This document shows positions 55,075 through 64,000 of a stretch of DNA of 64,000 nt, in pieces (position 1 is the stretch's first letter; every line of letters begins with the position of its first letter). The translations under genes were made by a program, and so were the position numbers. Source of the stretch: Peromyscus leucopus (Eukaryota; Chordata; Mammalia; Rodentia; Cricetidae); assembly GCF_004664715.2 (NCBI RefSeq), contig NC_051082.1, forward strand, positions 7,223,072 through 7,287,071, read 5' to 3'. Under the pieces are notes generated by a model. It saw nothing but the letters and a program-made list of their open reading frames with translations, had not been told where the DNA came from and ran no database searches.

Positions 55075-55290
55075 TTTTTGAGACAGAGCCTCAGGCACCT
55101 CAGGCTGGTCTTGAACTTGCTATGTAGCTGAGGATGACCTGGAACTTCTGACCCTCCTCCTTCCACTTCTTGAATGCTGGAGTAGCGCGCACACCGCCAT
55201 GCCTTGTTTTATGCTGTGCTGGGGATGGCCCAGGGCTTTGTCCACATGAGGCCACACCTTACCAACTACAATGCATCCCAGCTCGGGGCT
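55075..55290 (-). repeat. B4-type SINE (B1 + ID parts), antisense
   Basis: gagacagagcctcaggcacc, 'tcttgaacttgctatgtagc', then an antisense ID-like part 'tgctggggatggcccagggc'. Confidence 0.75.
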
Positions 55291-55419
55291 GCTTAGTTTT
55301 AAGCAGCTCTACCCACCAGAAATGCTGCTGCTTGGTCCGCAGTGTTTCTTGGTCCACAGTGTTCTAGAAGCATCCTCAGCTCCCCGGAGCTAGTTAGGAT
55401 GGAAGGCCTCCTCATTATG

Positions 55420-55740
55420 GTTTGAATCAATACTGTTTCCCTTGGGCTGATGGTTTGAATGCTTGATCCTGAGCTGGTGGCACTATTTTGGAAGGTTCTA
55501 GAAACCTTGTGAGGTGAGGAGGCCCAGCTGGCAGGAGTAGGTCACTAGGGATGGGTCTTTGAAGGTTAGACACACGCTGCTTCCTGGTCTGCTGTGATGG
55601 GCACAGGCTCTGCCACGCATGCCCACTGCCAGGACCGAGTCCACGAAGCCCTCCTGCCACAGTGGCCTGGGTCCTTCTGAGACAACAGACTGAGATAACC
55701 CTTTTTATTCTTCCTGTGTGTAACAGGGCATCAGGGCAAC
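55420..55740 (+). repeat. MaLR-like LTR
   Basis: gatggtttgaatgcttgatc, 'ctgagctggtggcac', 'tgcttcctggtctgctgtga' and 'gactgagataaccctt', shared with the other copies in the window. Confidence 0.55.
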
Positions 55741-56199
55741 ACAGCAGTGACTCTTGATTCTTAGACACATCCCTGGGTGATCAGCGAACGCCCTGCAGTT
55801 TTAGGAATCCTGGCCCAGCCGCCTTCTTTTGCTTCTTACAAAAGACCTCTCCAAAACGTAGTGGTCCGACACCTGCTCTCCTTGCTCACGTTTGAAAAGT
55901 GAGATTTTGACATGTGCTGGCCATCAGGTCATCTCGGAAGTTCTTCCCGGGTCCCTGGATTGGACAGTCCCACACTGTGGGGGTGCTCGGCCTGTATAAG
56001 CCTCCTGTGACCTGAATCCGTCCCCAGTCCTGGGAACTCTGACTTTCTCCAGTTCCTGCTGTGGGAAGCTCTTCCTCCTGCAAATTAACTACAGTCCTCA
56101 TCCTGCACATTACCTTTCTAGACTTGCCCGCCCGTCTGTTTGCAGATGTGAATCCTCTTCCGTGTTTTTCCATGTTTCCTCTCTCTCCTCACAACCCTC

Positions 56200-56657
56200 T
56201 GTGGTGGTATTGTGTTCTCTAATAAACTTATCTGGGGTCAGAGAACAGAACAGCCACTAGATATAGAGGCCAGAAAATGGTGCGTGCACACCTTTAATCC
56301 TATCACTTGGGAGGTAGAGATCCATCCGGATCTCTCTGAGTTTAAAGCCACACTGGAAACAGCCAGGCATGGTGACTTGCGCCTTTAATCCCAGGAAGTG
56401 ATGGCTGAAAGGTATTTAAGGCGTGAGGACCAGGAACTAGAGCTGGTTAAGCTTTTAGGCTTCTAGCAGCAGTTCAGCTGAGCTTCATTCTGGATGAGGA
56501 CTCAGAGGCTTCCAGTCTGAGGAAACAGGATCAGCTGAGGAACTGGCAAGGTGAGGTGGCTGTGGCTTGTTCTGTTTCTCTGATCTTCCAGCCTTCACCC
56601 CAATACCTGGCTCTGGGTTTGATTTTATTAATAAGAACTTTTAAGATTCGTGCTACA
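56200..56657 (+). mobile_element. Solo-LTR-like element, copy 4 (plus)
   Basis: Starts TGTGGTGGTATTGTG and ends GTGCTACA. The 6-bp flanks accctc (56194-56199) and accccc (56658-56663) differ at one base. It carries cctttaatcc twice (about 56292 and 56382), a TATA-like 'ggtatttaaggcgtgagg', and a terminal 'ttattaataagaac'. The closest relative in the window is copy 2. Confidence 0.78.
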
Positions 56658-57379
56658 ACCCCCCATTCTATCGCCCGCCTCCCATTTCCCTTTCGAGTCT
56701 GCAAAGAGATGGTGTGATGCAAGATTTTTTCTTTTTTTGTGTCTGACTTAGTCACTTCTGGGACTGAAAGAAACCAGGACTGGGCCGCACCCAGCATGCA
56801 TGTGGTTCTTGCAAGCAGTTGCAGAGTGCTGGAGAGCTGACAGTGGCCTGTGATGGGGATGCACGTGAGCTCAGCCTTTCTGTTCAGGAGGGAGGTCGAC
56901 TAACTGTGTCGTTTTGTTGAGGACTAACAGCCTACGTGTACCTCAAAAGAAAAAAAACAAACACCCAACTTTTAATGGTGTTATGGTTCCGCATCCAGCC
57001 GGTTTTCACTTATATTTTCTGTCTCTGCCTACGAGAAATATGAGGCTATAAAGCCAAGCATGCTTCATTGGGGAAGGCTGAGTGACATTAAGATGGACAA
57101 ACACTCCTGGCAATCGGATTTCACGGGTGTCCTGCTCTTGCAGCGGGTTATTGCCTACATGGGAAATTTTCACTTAACACATTTTACTGTTTTCAAATAA
57201 TAGCAGGTAAATCAGTGTATTCCCGATGTGTGGAGGCTGGGAGCTTCGAGAGCCCACTTCATCTGGCCGGCTTACGCCTGACTCTGTCAGCCCACCCAGA
57301 CATATTGATTTCTGAGGAGGGTAGGGAAATATTGTGATGGAGAGTGGGAAGGATCTAAAATACCATCCTCCTGTCCTAG

Positions 57380-57690
57380 ACTATTCAGGCAAGCTGGATG
57401 GGGCAAATTAATAAAAACAGCCCTGGTCCAGATACATCAGAACATATATTTTGCATTGAAATTCCCTGCATTAGAACGCCCTGTTTATACAATAACTTAA
57501 TAAATCTAGTCTGGCTGCCAAATTGACAAGAAGGTGAGAATCATTCATTAAAATGCAAATGCAATTGAGATGAAATTTGGGATATATTTATTACAGTAAT
57601 TGAACCTTACTCCACTGTAATCACAACAGAGTCTGAACTGCCTTCCAGACAAAGGGACCGTGCATGTTAAGCCCCTCCCAAGTTAACATC
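57380..57690. promoter_or_regulatory. AT-rich repeat-free block, candidate enhancer
   Basis: aaattaataaaaacagccct, 'cattaaaatgcaaatgcaat' (overlapping octamer-like ATGCAAAT), 'atatatttattacagtaatt' and 'actgtaatcacaaca'. There is no transposon signature over 300 bp. Conservation not testable here. Confidence 0.38.
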
Positions 57691-58325
57691 TTTGTCAGGG
57701 TGCAGATTAAAGCCCTCTCCTGAGTGCTAATGATTTGCAAGGGAGGATTTTCCTCTTCTTGTTAGGACAAGATTACCCAGACAAAGGTCAACTACATACA
57801 CAAAGGGTCACTCTGGTAGCGTATTGTGTGAACAGCAAATTGACTAAGAGCAGACCTGAGTGCTTATTGCAATCCCCTTCTTATTCAGTCAGAGCAGAAC
57901 TGTCCCTGGGTCATTTGCTGACTGTCAAACCCGGCCACGGGGTGGGGGTGAGGGTGGGGTTCCTGGAGTCAGGACTTCACCTCTCAGATCCCCATTCAAG
58001 GTGGATCTCCTTTCCGAAGGACTCTGAACGATGGGCAGGACCCTGCGAATGGGCTGGTCACATCATGGCTTCAAGGGGCCTTCTCTTCAGCTCCTCCATG
58101 AAGTACGACGCATGGTGGTTCTTAGGTCTGGGCAGACCGTGGGCACTGCCTCGCCGACTGGGGCCTGATTGGTTCTGTCAGTGGTTGGGATGGTGGGGGC
58201 AGGGGCTGTGGTGACCCTGTGGCAGCCTGTGGCCTTTTCAGAGGTATCCTGAGCGGGGAGTCTTGACTTGGCCATAGAAAAGGGTTTCAGGATAGTCAGT
58301 GTGGAGGGAAAGCTGGAATTTATTT

Positions 58326-58452
58326 AAAAAAAAAAAAAAGGTTTGGATGTAGAGTTAACAGAGGTAGAGAGGGAAGAAGGGAGGGAGGGAAGGAGGGATG
58401 GGGGAGGGAGGGAGCCAGGCATGGGGGGGGAGAGAGAGAGAGAAATAGAGAG

Positions 58453-58508
<56 letters not shown>
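58326..58508. repeat. Poly(A), purine tract and (GA)n
   Basis: A14 at 58326-58339, ggaggga-type purine sequence, then (GA)n at about 58432-58508. Confidence 0.96.
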
Positions 58509-58511
<3 letters not shown>

Positions 58512-59553
58512 GGGGACAGTACACACCCCAGTGTGGATCTGAACCTCTCTAAAGAGTCACCATAACAACATTGGCCACATAGAGGATTTTGATGGCGTCT
58601 GAAGTTACATTGTCCAAGGGGGTCTCTAAGGAACTGTCCCTTCCCTATGCGTGAGGTCACAGGTTAGAATTGCAGGCTGATCCCATAGAAACAGTCAGGG
58701 GGTCAAAGGGATCTCTACCACACTCAGTTCAAGGGTGCAGGCGTCTGAGTACCCCAGGGAAGCTTTTCATAGGCCCAAGATGCTGTTTGATGATGCTCTT
58801 TGCTTTCGAGTTGGTGGAAGCCAGCGGTCTGCCGAGTTAATGCATTCTCAAAGGTTTTTATCTTTTCGCCATCAAACGTTGGTTCCGACACAGAGGTGGG
58901 CAAGGAATGGCTGGGATAGGACTTGCCTGATGACCTCTTTGCCTCTGAACCTGCAACATCCCAGCCTCCCCACTCACCATACTGAACATCTGACCAACCC
59001 TTTGAGGCTCTGTAGACACAGCTTGTCTGGAGATTTTGCTCACCAATGACTATAAGGAGGGTTCTCGGTCTTGTTTGTGAGATCCTCGGGAAAGTTTCAG
59101 GTTTGGCAAGAAGGAAGGTTAAACCACACAGGCCTTAAGCATAGCTACTTTGAGGTTCTTGTTGGAAACACCTCTGTTTTGAAGAGGAACGTGGCCATTT
59201 TGCAGGCGATCTTCACAGCCGATTTTGTTAGTCGTGCCAAAATTCCTCACTGCCAGCTGTAGAGTGACTTCTGCCAGGTGGCAGGGCGAGCGACTCCTCT
59301 CCCTCCCCACGTGTCCCCCCCCCCCAGCTTCCAGAGGAAGGCGTGGCCCGAGAATTCCTCTGGCCCAGGGATGTGTCCTGTTCAGCTCTGGCAGACCCAG
59401 GGTATAGATGAGGTGCTTCATGTCTCCATGACTTCGTATCTGAGCTCCAGCCACAAGTGACGCCAACTGATGTCCCTGCACTCGCTTCCTGCTGATGCCA
59501 CTCTAGCCAGGGACCTTCATGGGAAGCCTCATTTGCTCTTCATCTGCCCGGCC

Positions 59554-59710
59554 TGCTCTCTCTTTTTTTTTTTCTTTGCTTTTTTTTTTTTTTCCCCCCT
59601 TTGAGACAGGGCTTCACGGTGTATCCCAGGTTGACCTCAAAGTCACAGTTCTCCTGCCTCGGCCTCCAAAGCGCTGGGGTTCCAGGTGTGTGCCGCATAC
59701 CTGGCACAGC
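59554..59710 (-). repeat. B1 SINE, antisense, T-rich tail
   Basis: T-rich sequence to about 59600, 'gagacagggcttcacggtgt' and 'ctgcctcggcctccaaagcg'. Confidence 0.85.
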
Positions 59711-60114
59711 TCTTTCCAAGGCACAGGTTTAGCCACTGTGAGCCAAGAGCTCCAGTTCACCCGGTGGCTGCCCAGTGTTCTCAGGATAATGTCACCTTGC
59801 CTCCTCCTAGGCCGGTGCTCTGGGACTTGGCCTCCAGCCACACACCCAAGCTCTCCAGGGCACCATTCTTGCCTCTGGAGCAGATGTGTCCTCCCTTCTT
59901 CCTGTAGCACTTGTCTCCATCTCCATCTCCACTCGGCTGATTTCTATTGCTCTTCCCTGGCTTAGCTGCTCGACGCTCTCCTTCCTTCTCCGCTCATCAC
60001 ATCCACGCTGAGTAAAGAGCACCCCCAGTTCCTCATTCTCCCGAGTCCTCTCCAGTCCTGCACCCATCACACTGGATGTTGAAGGCCTGTTTACTCCAGG
60101 GTGTGGGGTCATTT

Positions 60115-60348
60115 GATTTTTATGTTAAAAACTTAAGCATTTTATGTGTATGGGTGTTTTGCCCAAATGTAGGTGTGTCTGTGTGCTGTCTGGGTGCCTG
60201 GTGTTTGAGAGAGCCGGAGGGTGTCAGATCCCCCTTAGAACTGGAGTTACAGACTGTGGCAAGCCATCACTTGGGGGCTAGACGTCAAGCCCAGGTCCTC
60301 TGGAAGACCAGCTAGTGCGCTTAACCATGGGGCCATTTCTCCAGCCCC
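60115..60348 (-). repeat. B3 SINE, antisense
   Basis: agcattttatgtgtatgggt, 'ccccttagaactggagttac' and 'catttctccagcccc'. Confidence 0.88.
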
Positions 60349-60889
60349 AGCTGTGGGCTCCAGAAAGGACAGCTTGTCTGCCCCACCTTTCTCCTTGGTT
60401 TCCAAATGCCCACTCTCGAGCTTTCTTAGTGGTAGACACCCTGACCTTGAGCATTAATGTATCAGACAGACAGACAGACATAAAAAAGTGGGGGAAAAGG
60501 AAAGAAAAATGAAAAAGAGAAAAGAAATCAACATGCTCTGTCATGCCTTTTAGATTGGACACGCTAATGAAGTACAAATCATGTTTTGGAGGCTTCTGGG
60601 AGAATCTTTGATGGATTTTGGTGTACCTGCATGGTAGACATTCTATCTCCTTCTTTTCTGTCTTTTTTGAAGGTTGGCTGTGACAGTGTAGCCCCACCAT
60701 CCACTCTGTCACTTGGAGAATCCTTACAGCTGGACACATATGAACAGTGTCTGAGCACAGAGCTGGAAACCGGATGCTGGTGACCACGGGGCCACCCTGT
60801 TGGCACCGAATTGTCTTCCTCCAGAAGGTAAGCTTTTCTCTGAAGAATGCTGTTGCTGTTACTTTATTACTGATGTCATTATTTGAGAC

Positions 60890-60985
60890 AGGAGTTTTTC
60901 TTGTAGCCCACACTGAACCCAGTCTGATGGTCCTCCCACCCAGTTTTCCAAAAGCTCAGGTTATCGGCATATGCCACACACCTGG
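60890..60985 (-). repeat. Old B1-like SINE, antisense
   Basis: ttatttgagacaggagtttt and 'tcttgtagcccacactgaac'. Strongly diverged. Confidence 0.55.
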
Positions 60986-60999
60986 GAAGGGATGTGATT

Positions 61000-61092
61000 C
61001 CCAGGGTCTCAGGCTGGCTTCAAACTCACGATGATCCTGCCTCGGCTTCCCCAAGTGCTGGAATTACAGACCTGAGCGACCACACCTGGCTT
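61000..61092 (-). repeat. B1 SINE fragment, antisense
   Basis: ctcaggctggcttcaaactc, 'cccaagtgctggaattacag' and 'gaccacacctggc'. Confidence 0.85.
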
Positions 61093-61484
61093 GAGGGGTG
61101 TGACTAGTTTTCTCTGCTGCAGCCAAGTGACTTCGGGGCTCTGTTACTATTCCAGAGAACACAGTCCCAAGCAACAGTTTTTTCCCTCAGCCTGACTGTC
61201 ACAACGCTAATGTGGAAGCCCGACATCCTCAGCTCACTAAAGAGGCATAGAATCTTAGAAGCGCAGGACCTCCACAGTCAGAGTCAGGTCTGGGAGGGTT
61301 TTCACCAAGCGGGTGGCACACGAGACCTGGAGGGCCTGAGCTCGAGGAAGTGGTTGCTGTTGGATACAAACAGGCACCTTCTGCAGCAGCGGTAGGAGGT
61401 GCCTCGTGATGGCTCAGGTGAGACCCTGAACCAGGCAGGCACTGTAGTTACCTCAGCAACCCCCTCCCCAACACACACCAGCAC

Positions 61485-61600
61485 CCTGTGATGTGACAGT
61501 TATCCCTGTCCTGCTCATGAGGAGACAAAAACTCAGAGAGGTCGAGTAGATGAAGCATGGAGGTAGAAACCAGTGGAGCTTGACTTTGAACCCCGCGGCC
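61485..61600 (-). repeat. MIR remnant, antisense
   Basis: atgaggagacaaaaactcag and 'agaggtcgagtagatgaagc'. Confidence 0.6.
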
Positions 61601-61741
61601 TGACTCCACAGAACGGCACAAGGAAGCGGTGTTGGCTTTGGACATGTTTGCTGGTCACCCGCTGTCTGTGACCTTGGGTGAGTCATTTCACCCCTCTGAG
61701 GTGCATCTCCCCGACTCTGAAACTCAGACTAAGGGATAACA

Positions 61742-62049
61742 ATTTGTTATGGGTTGAATGTGAATTGCCCCCCCCCCCAGTCCCTGCCCTGGGCTCAGGA
61801 GTGAATGCTTGGGCTGTTTGGGGGAGGTTTTGGAGACCTTGGGAGGCAGGACCTGGCTGGAGGAAGTATGTCACTGGAGGAATCTTTGGTGGTTATATCA
61901 GAACCCCTATCTCTCTGCTTCCTGTCAGCCAAGAAGTGAAGGATGGGCTCTGGCTCACACTCCTGCCTCCACGGTATTCTGCCAAAGCACATGAAGCCAA
62001 GAAACCATGGATACGATGCTCTGAGAATGTGGGGCAAAATTCATTTCCC
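61742..62049 (+). repeat. MaLR-like LTR
   Basis: ttgttatgggttgaatgtga, a C run, 'ctggctggaggaagtatgtc' and 'gcttcctgtcagcc'. Confidence 0.6.
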
Positions 62050-62435
62050 CAGCTGGGGCCATGACTCAACCAGCCAAGTGTTTGCATGCAAGTCTGAGTT
62101 CAGGTCCCTGGCAACTGTGTGAAAAGCCAGGTGGTAGCATCAGTCACCTTTAATCCCGGCTCTGGGGAGGTAAAGACAGGTAGGACCCCTGTGGGGCTTG
62201 CTGGGCAGCTAGTCTGTCTAAATTGGTGAGTTCCAGGTTCAGTGAGAGAGAGAAAGACCCTGTATCAAAAAACAGGGTAGAGAGAGACCAAGGAAGACAC
62301 CTAGCATTGACCTCTGGCTTCCTCATACGTGTACACATACACGGGACACCCCACAAATGCACATGCATGCACATGCACACACACACATACACACATATAC
62401 GCACACAGACACACACACACACACACACATATCTT
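62050..62435 (+). repeat. Composite SINE, sense copy, with (CA)n tail
   Basis: atgactcaaccagccaagtg head, 'gtctgagttcaggtccctg', 'cacctttaatcccggctctg', 'tccaggttcagtgagagaga' and 'gacctctggcttcctcatac', ending in CA repeats. Sense orientation of the 17327, 21514 and 51823 copies. Confidence 0.75.
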
Positions 62436-62739
62436 CCCTCCTCTAAGCTACTTTGGTCAAACATTGTCAACACACCATGCTAGGGTGTTGCTGAAAACTC
62501 TGTATGAGAGAGGCAAGCGCCGGCACGCTGGCGTGGTCCCTGATTGACAGCACTGGCTACTGCCTCTTTCTTCACCGCCATCGTTCATCACCTGCCGACA
62601 CAGCCGCTGATGCCTGGGCGCTGTTGACTCCTGACTTGTCTGTAGCCAGGGCGCTGGTTTGGCTGCAAAGCCCCACAAGGCTGCTGGGAAATGGCACTTG
62701 TTCTGAGTGGCAAGCTCATGTGGTCGTCTTCAGGAGTGA

Positions 62740-63030
62740 TGGCAAAGAACAGTCTAATTAGACCACAGTGATTCGGGGATTTGGTGAATTGCATGATGAA
62801 GCAATCCGCAAAGGTCCATGAATCTGCTGTGCGGAGCGGTGGTGGGGGATGAGTGCTTGGGTCTCATGTAGTAATGAAATTTATTAAACTAGAGGGCCGG
62901 GGAATTAACCTCCGCTCTGCTGAAGAAGAAGCTGCATGCGGGCACCGTCTAATTATTTTAAGTGGTTTTCTTTTCTGGGTTTTAATTTAATCCCTGTCCC
63001 TGATTGTCACGAAAGAAAATAAAGAAAGAG
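62740..63030. promoter_or_regulatory. Repeat-free block, candidate enhancer
   Basis: gtctaattagaccacagtga, 'gaaatttattaaactaga', 'ggggaattaacctcc', 'cgtctaattattttaagtgg' and 'ttttaatttaatcc' give at least four TAATTA-type cores in 250 bp, with no repeat signature. Conservation is inferred. Confidence 0.4.
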
Positions 63031-63459
63031 AGGGATGAGGAGCAAGAATAAAGGGTGACGGTGTGGAGAGAAAGCCCGAAAGGCCCACGCCAGTGCCCGG
63101 TAGGTGTTTCCCAAGGGGCCCTGCTGATGAGTGAATATCAGTCAAACCTATTGGTGTAGCCTGAGCAGACAGAATTCACAGGTCAGGGATTCTGTTAGGC
63201 CTGGGGGGGTCCCATTTAAGGGGAGTTCATGACCCGCCATGCACCATTGTGCATTTAGCCCTCTACGAGTGTTTCCTGGGCTTTCGCTGGGGTGGCATGG
63301 ACGCCCAAGGCCCAGGGACCGCTGCAGAAGAGGGGGCGGGGAGACGGCCATAGCTGGGGGGTGGGGAAGAGTGCCGTGAAGTGCTGCCTTACGGATATGA
63401 CATGGCCATTACAGTCGTGAACACACAAGCAGCAGTTGTGGCTGCCCGGGCACATTTGT

Positions 63460-63640
63460 GAACAGACACACATACACATACACAAATATAAACACACATA
63501 TACGTACACACATACACATATACAAATATATACACATGCACACAAAAACATACATATGCATACACACGTCATATCCACATATCCACATACATATATCCAC
63601 ATACACAGACACACACACAACAAGAAAGTCAGAAAGTAGG
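63460..63640. repeat. Degenerate (CA)/(CATA) tract
   Basis: acacatacacatacacaaat-type units, interrupted. Confidence 0.93.
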
Positions 63641-63886
63641 GAGGTGACTAGTAGGGAAGGAGGGACGAATAGGAGTCGGGGATAAGACAGACTAACGGGG
63701 TGCCTGCGATCCCAACACACACATAGAACTGTCAACTTAATAAAGACAAAAGCTTCCTGGCAAATGCAGGTGCCGTGTTAAGGAGGTTGACAATGGTGTT
63801 GTTTGTAAGTAGTTTGCGGTCTTTAGCCCAGACCGGACTCTTTAGGAGTCCTCTCAACCAAGCCAGTTCAAAACTGCAAGTTAGTC

Positions 63887-64000
63887 TGGGAGATGGCTCA
63901 GAGGTTAAGAGTGCCTGCTGCTCTTGCACTGGACCCGGGTTCAATTCCCAGCACCCATGTCTGGCATCCAGTTCCAGGGGACCTGACACCCTCTTCTGGC
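63887..64000 (+). repeat. B2/B3-family SINE, cut by window end
   Basis: tctgggagatggctcagagg head, 'gggttcaattcccagcaccc' and 'gacaccctcttctggc' at the last base. Confidence 0.92.

Larger units (their letters stand above)
47849..64000 (-). other. Ccdc60 5' intron (partial), upstream of first exon in window
   Basis: At least 16 kb with no recognisable coding exon. It contains MaLR-like LTRs, composite SINEs, two solo-LTR-like elements, B1 copies, two minisatellites (52828-52894, 54087-54283) and CT, GA and CA tracts. AT-rich conserved-looking blocks lie at 57380-57690 and 62740-63030. I searched by eye on the minus strand for the expected N-terminal CCDC60 coding sequence and did not find it, so the start codon is probably beyond base 64000. 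Confidence 0.6.

Noticed and set aside
58060..58275. Possible first exon of Ccdc60 (minus, MAKSRLPAQ...)
   Set aside because: The peptide does not match the remembered N-terminus and no donor with the phase needed for the exon at 47848 is obvious. Left unannotated.
60278..60913. 211-codon minus-strand open frame
   Set aside because: Overlaps an antisense B3 at one end and an old B1-like piece at the other, and is not similar to the expected Ccdc60 N-terminus. I see no splice-consistent exon in it.
47849..64000. CRISPR-like spacing or phage-type repeat arrays
   Set aside because: The tandem arrays here are contiguous minisatellites without unique spacers, in a mammalian intron. No cas-like genes.

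Overview
This window is ordinary nuclear DNA from a rodent, most likely a cricetid (hamster, vole or deer-mouse group). It carries B1, B2, B3 and composite SINEs, many long (TG)n and (CT)n tracts, and CpG-poor intronic sequence. The antisense B1 copies with a 'gtagctttgcgcctttcctgg'-type body and a high-copy LTR-like repeat point to Cricetidae. The species-level call is inference.

The only protein-coding gene I can support is Ccdc60, on the minus strand. Ten consecutive coding exons were reconstructed, at 47848-47678, 41670-41563, 34608-34501, 25223-25133, 21088-20857, 17092-17005, 9463-9314, 7944-7822, 6112-5981 and 2586-2397. Every exon has AG/GT splice sites and all nine junctions keep frame. 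Together they give about 464 codons without a stop. From memory of the family (about 550 residues in human), roughly 55 N-terminal and 35-40 C-terminal residues are missing. I found neither end here, so the first exon(s) should lie beyond base 64000 and the last exon to the left of base 1. The window is therefore an internal slice of one large gene.

Region by region: 1-2396 is the start of the last intron, with SINEs and one unexplained open stretch. 2397-9463 is an exon-dense 3' part. 9464-25132 has longer introns with SINEs and microsatellites, including a GC-rich patch with CRE and YY1-like sites near 22.5 kb. 25224-47677 holds three large introns rich in repeats, with one promising conserved-looking block at 27.1-27.6 kb. 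47849-64000 is 5' intron with nested repeats, two minisatellites and two AT-rich blocks that look like candidate enhancers (57.4-57.7 and 62.7-63.0 kb).

The most notable non-genic signal is a family of four roughly 460-510 bp elements (3517-4008, 8120-8628, 48805-49274, 56200-56657). They have TG...CA-like ends and 6-bp target duplications, as expected of solo LTRs, and each carries two internal modules resembling the 5' part of B1 SINEs. No bacterial-type system, CRISPR array, tRNA, rRNA or second gene was seen.
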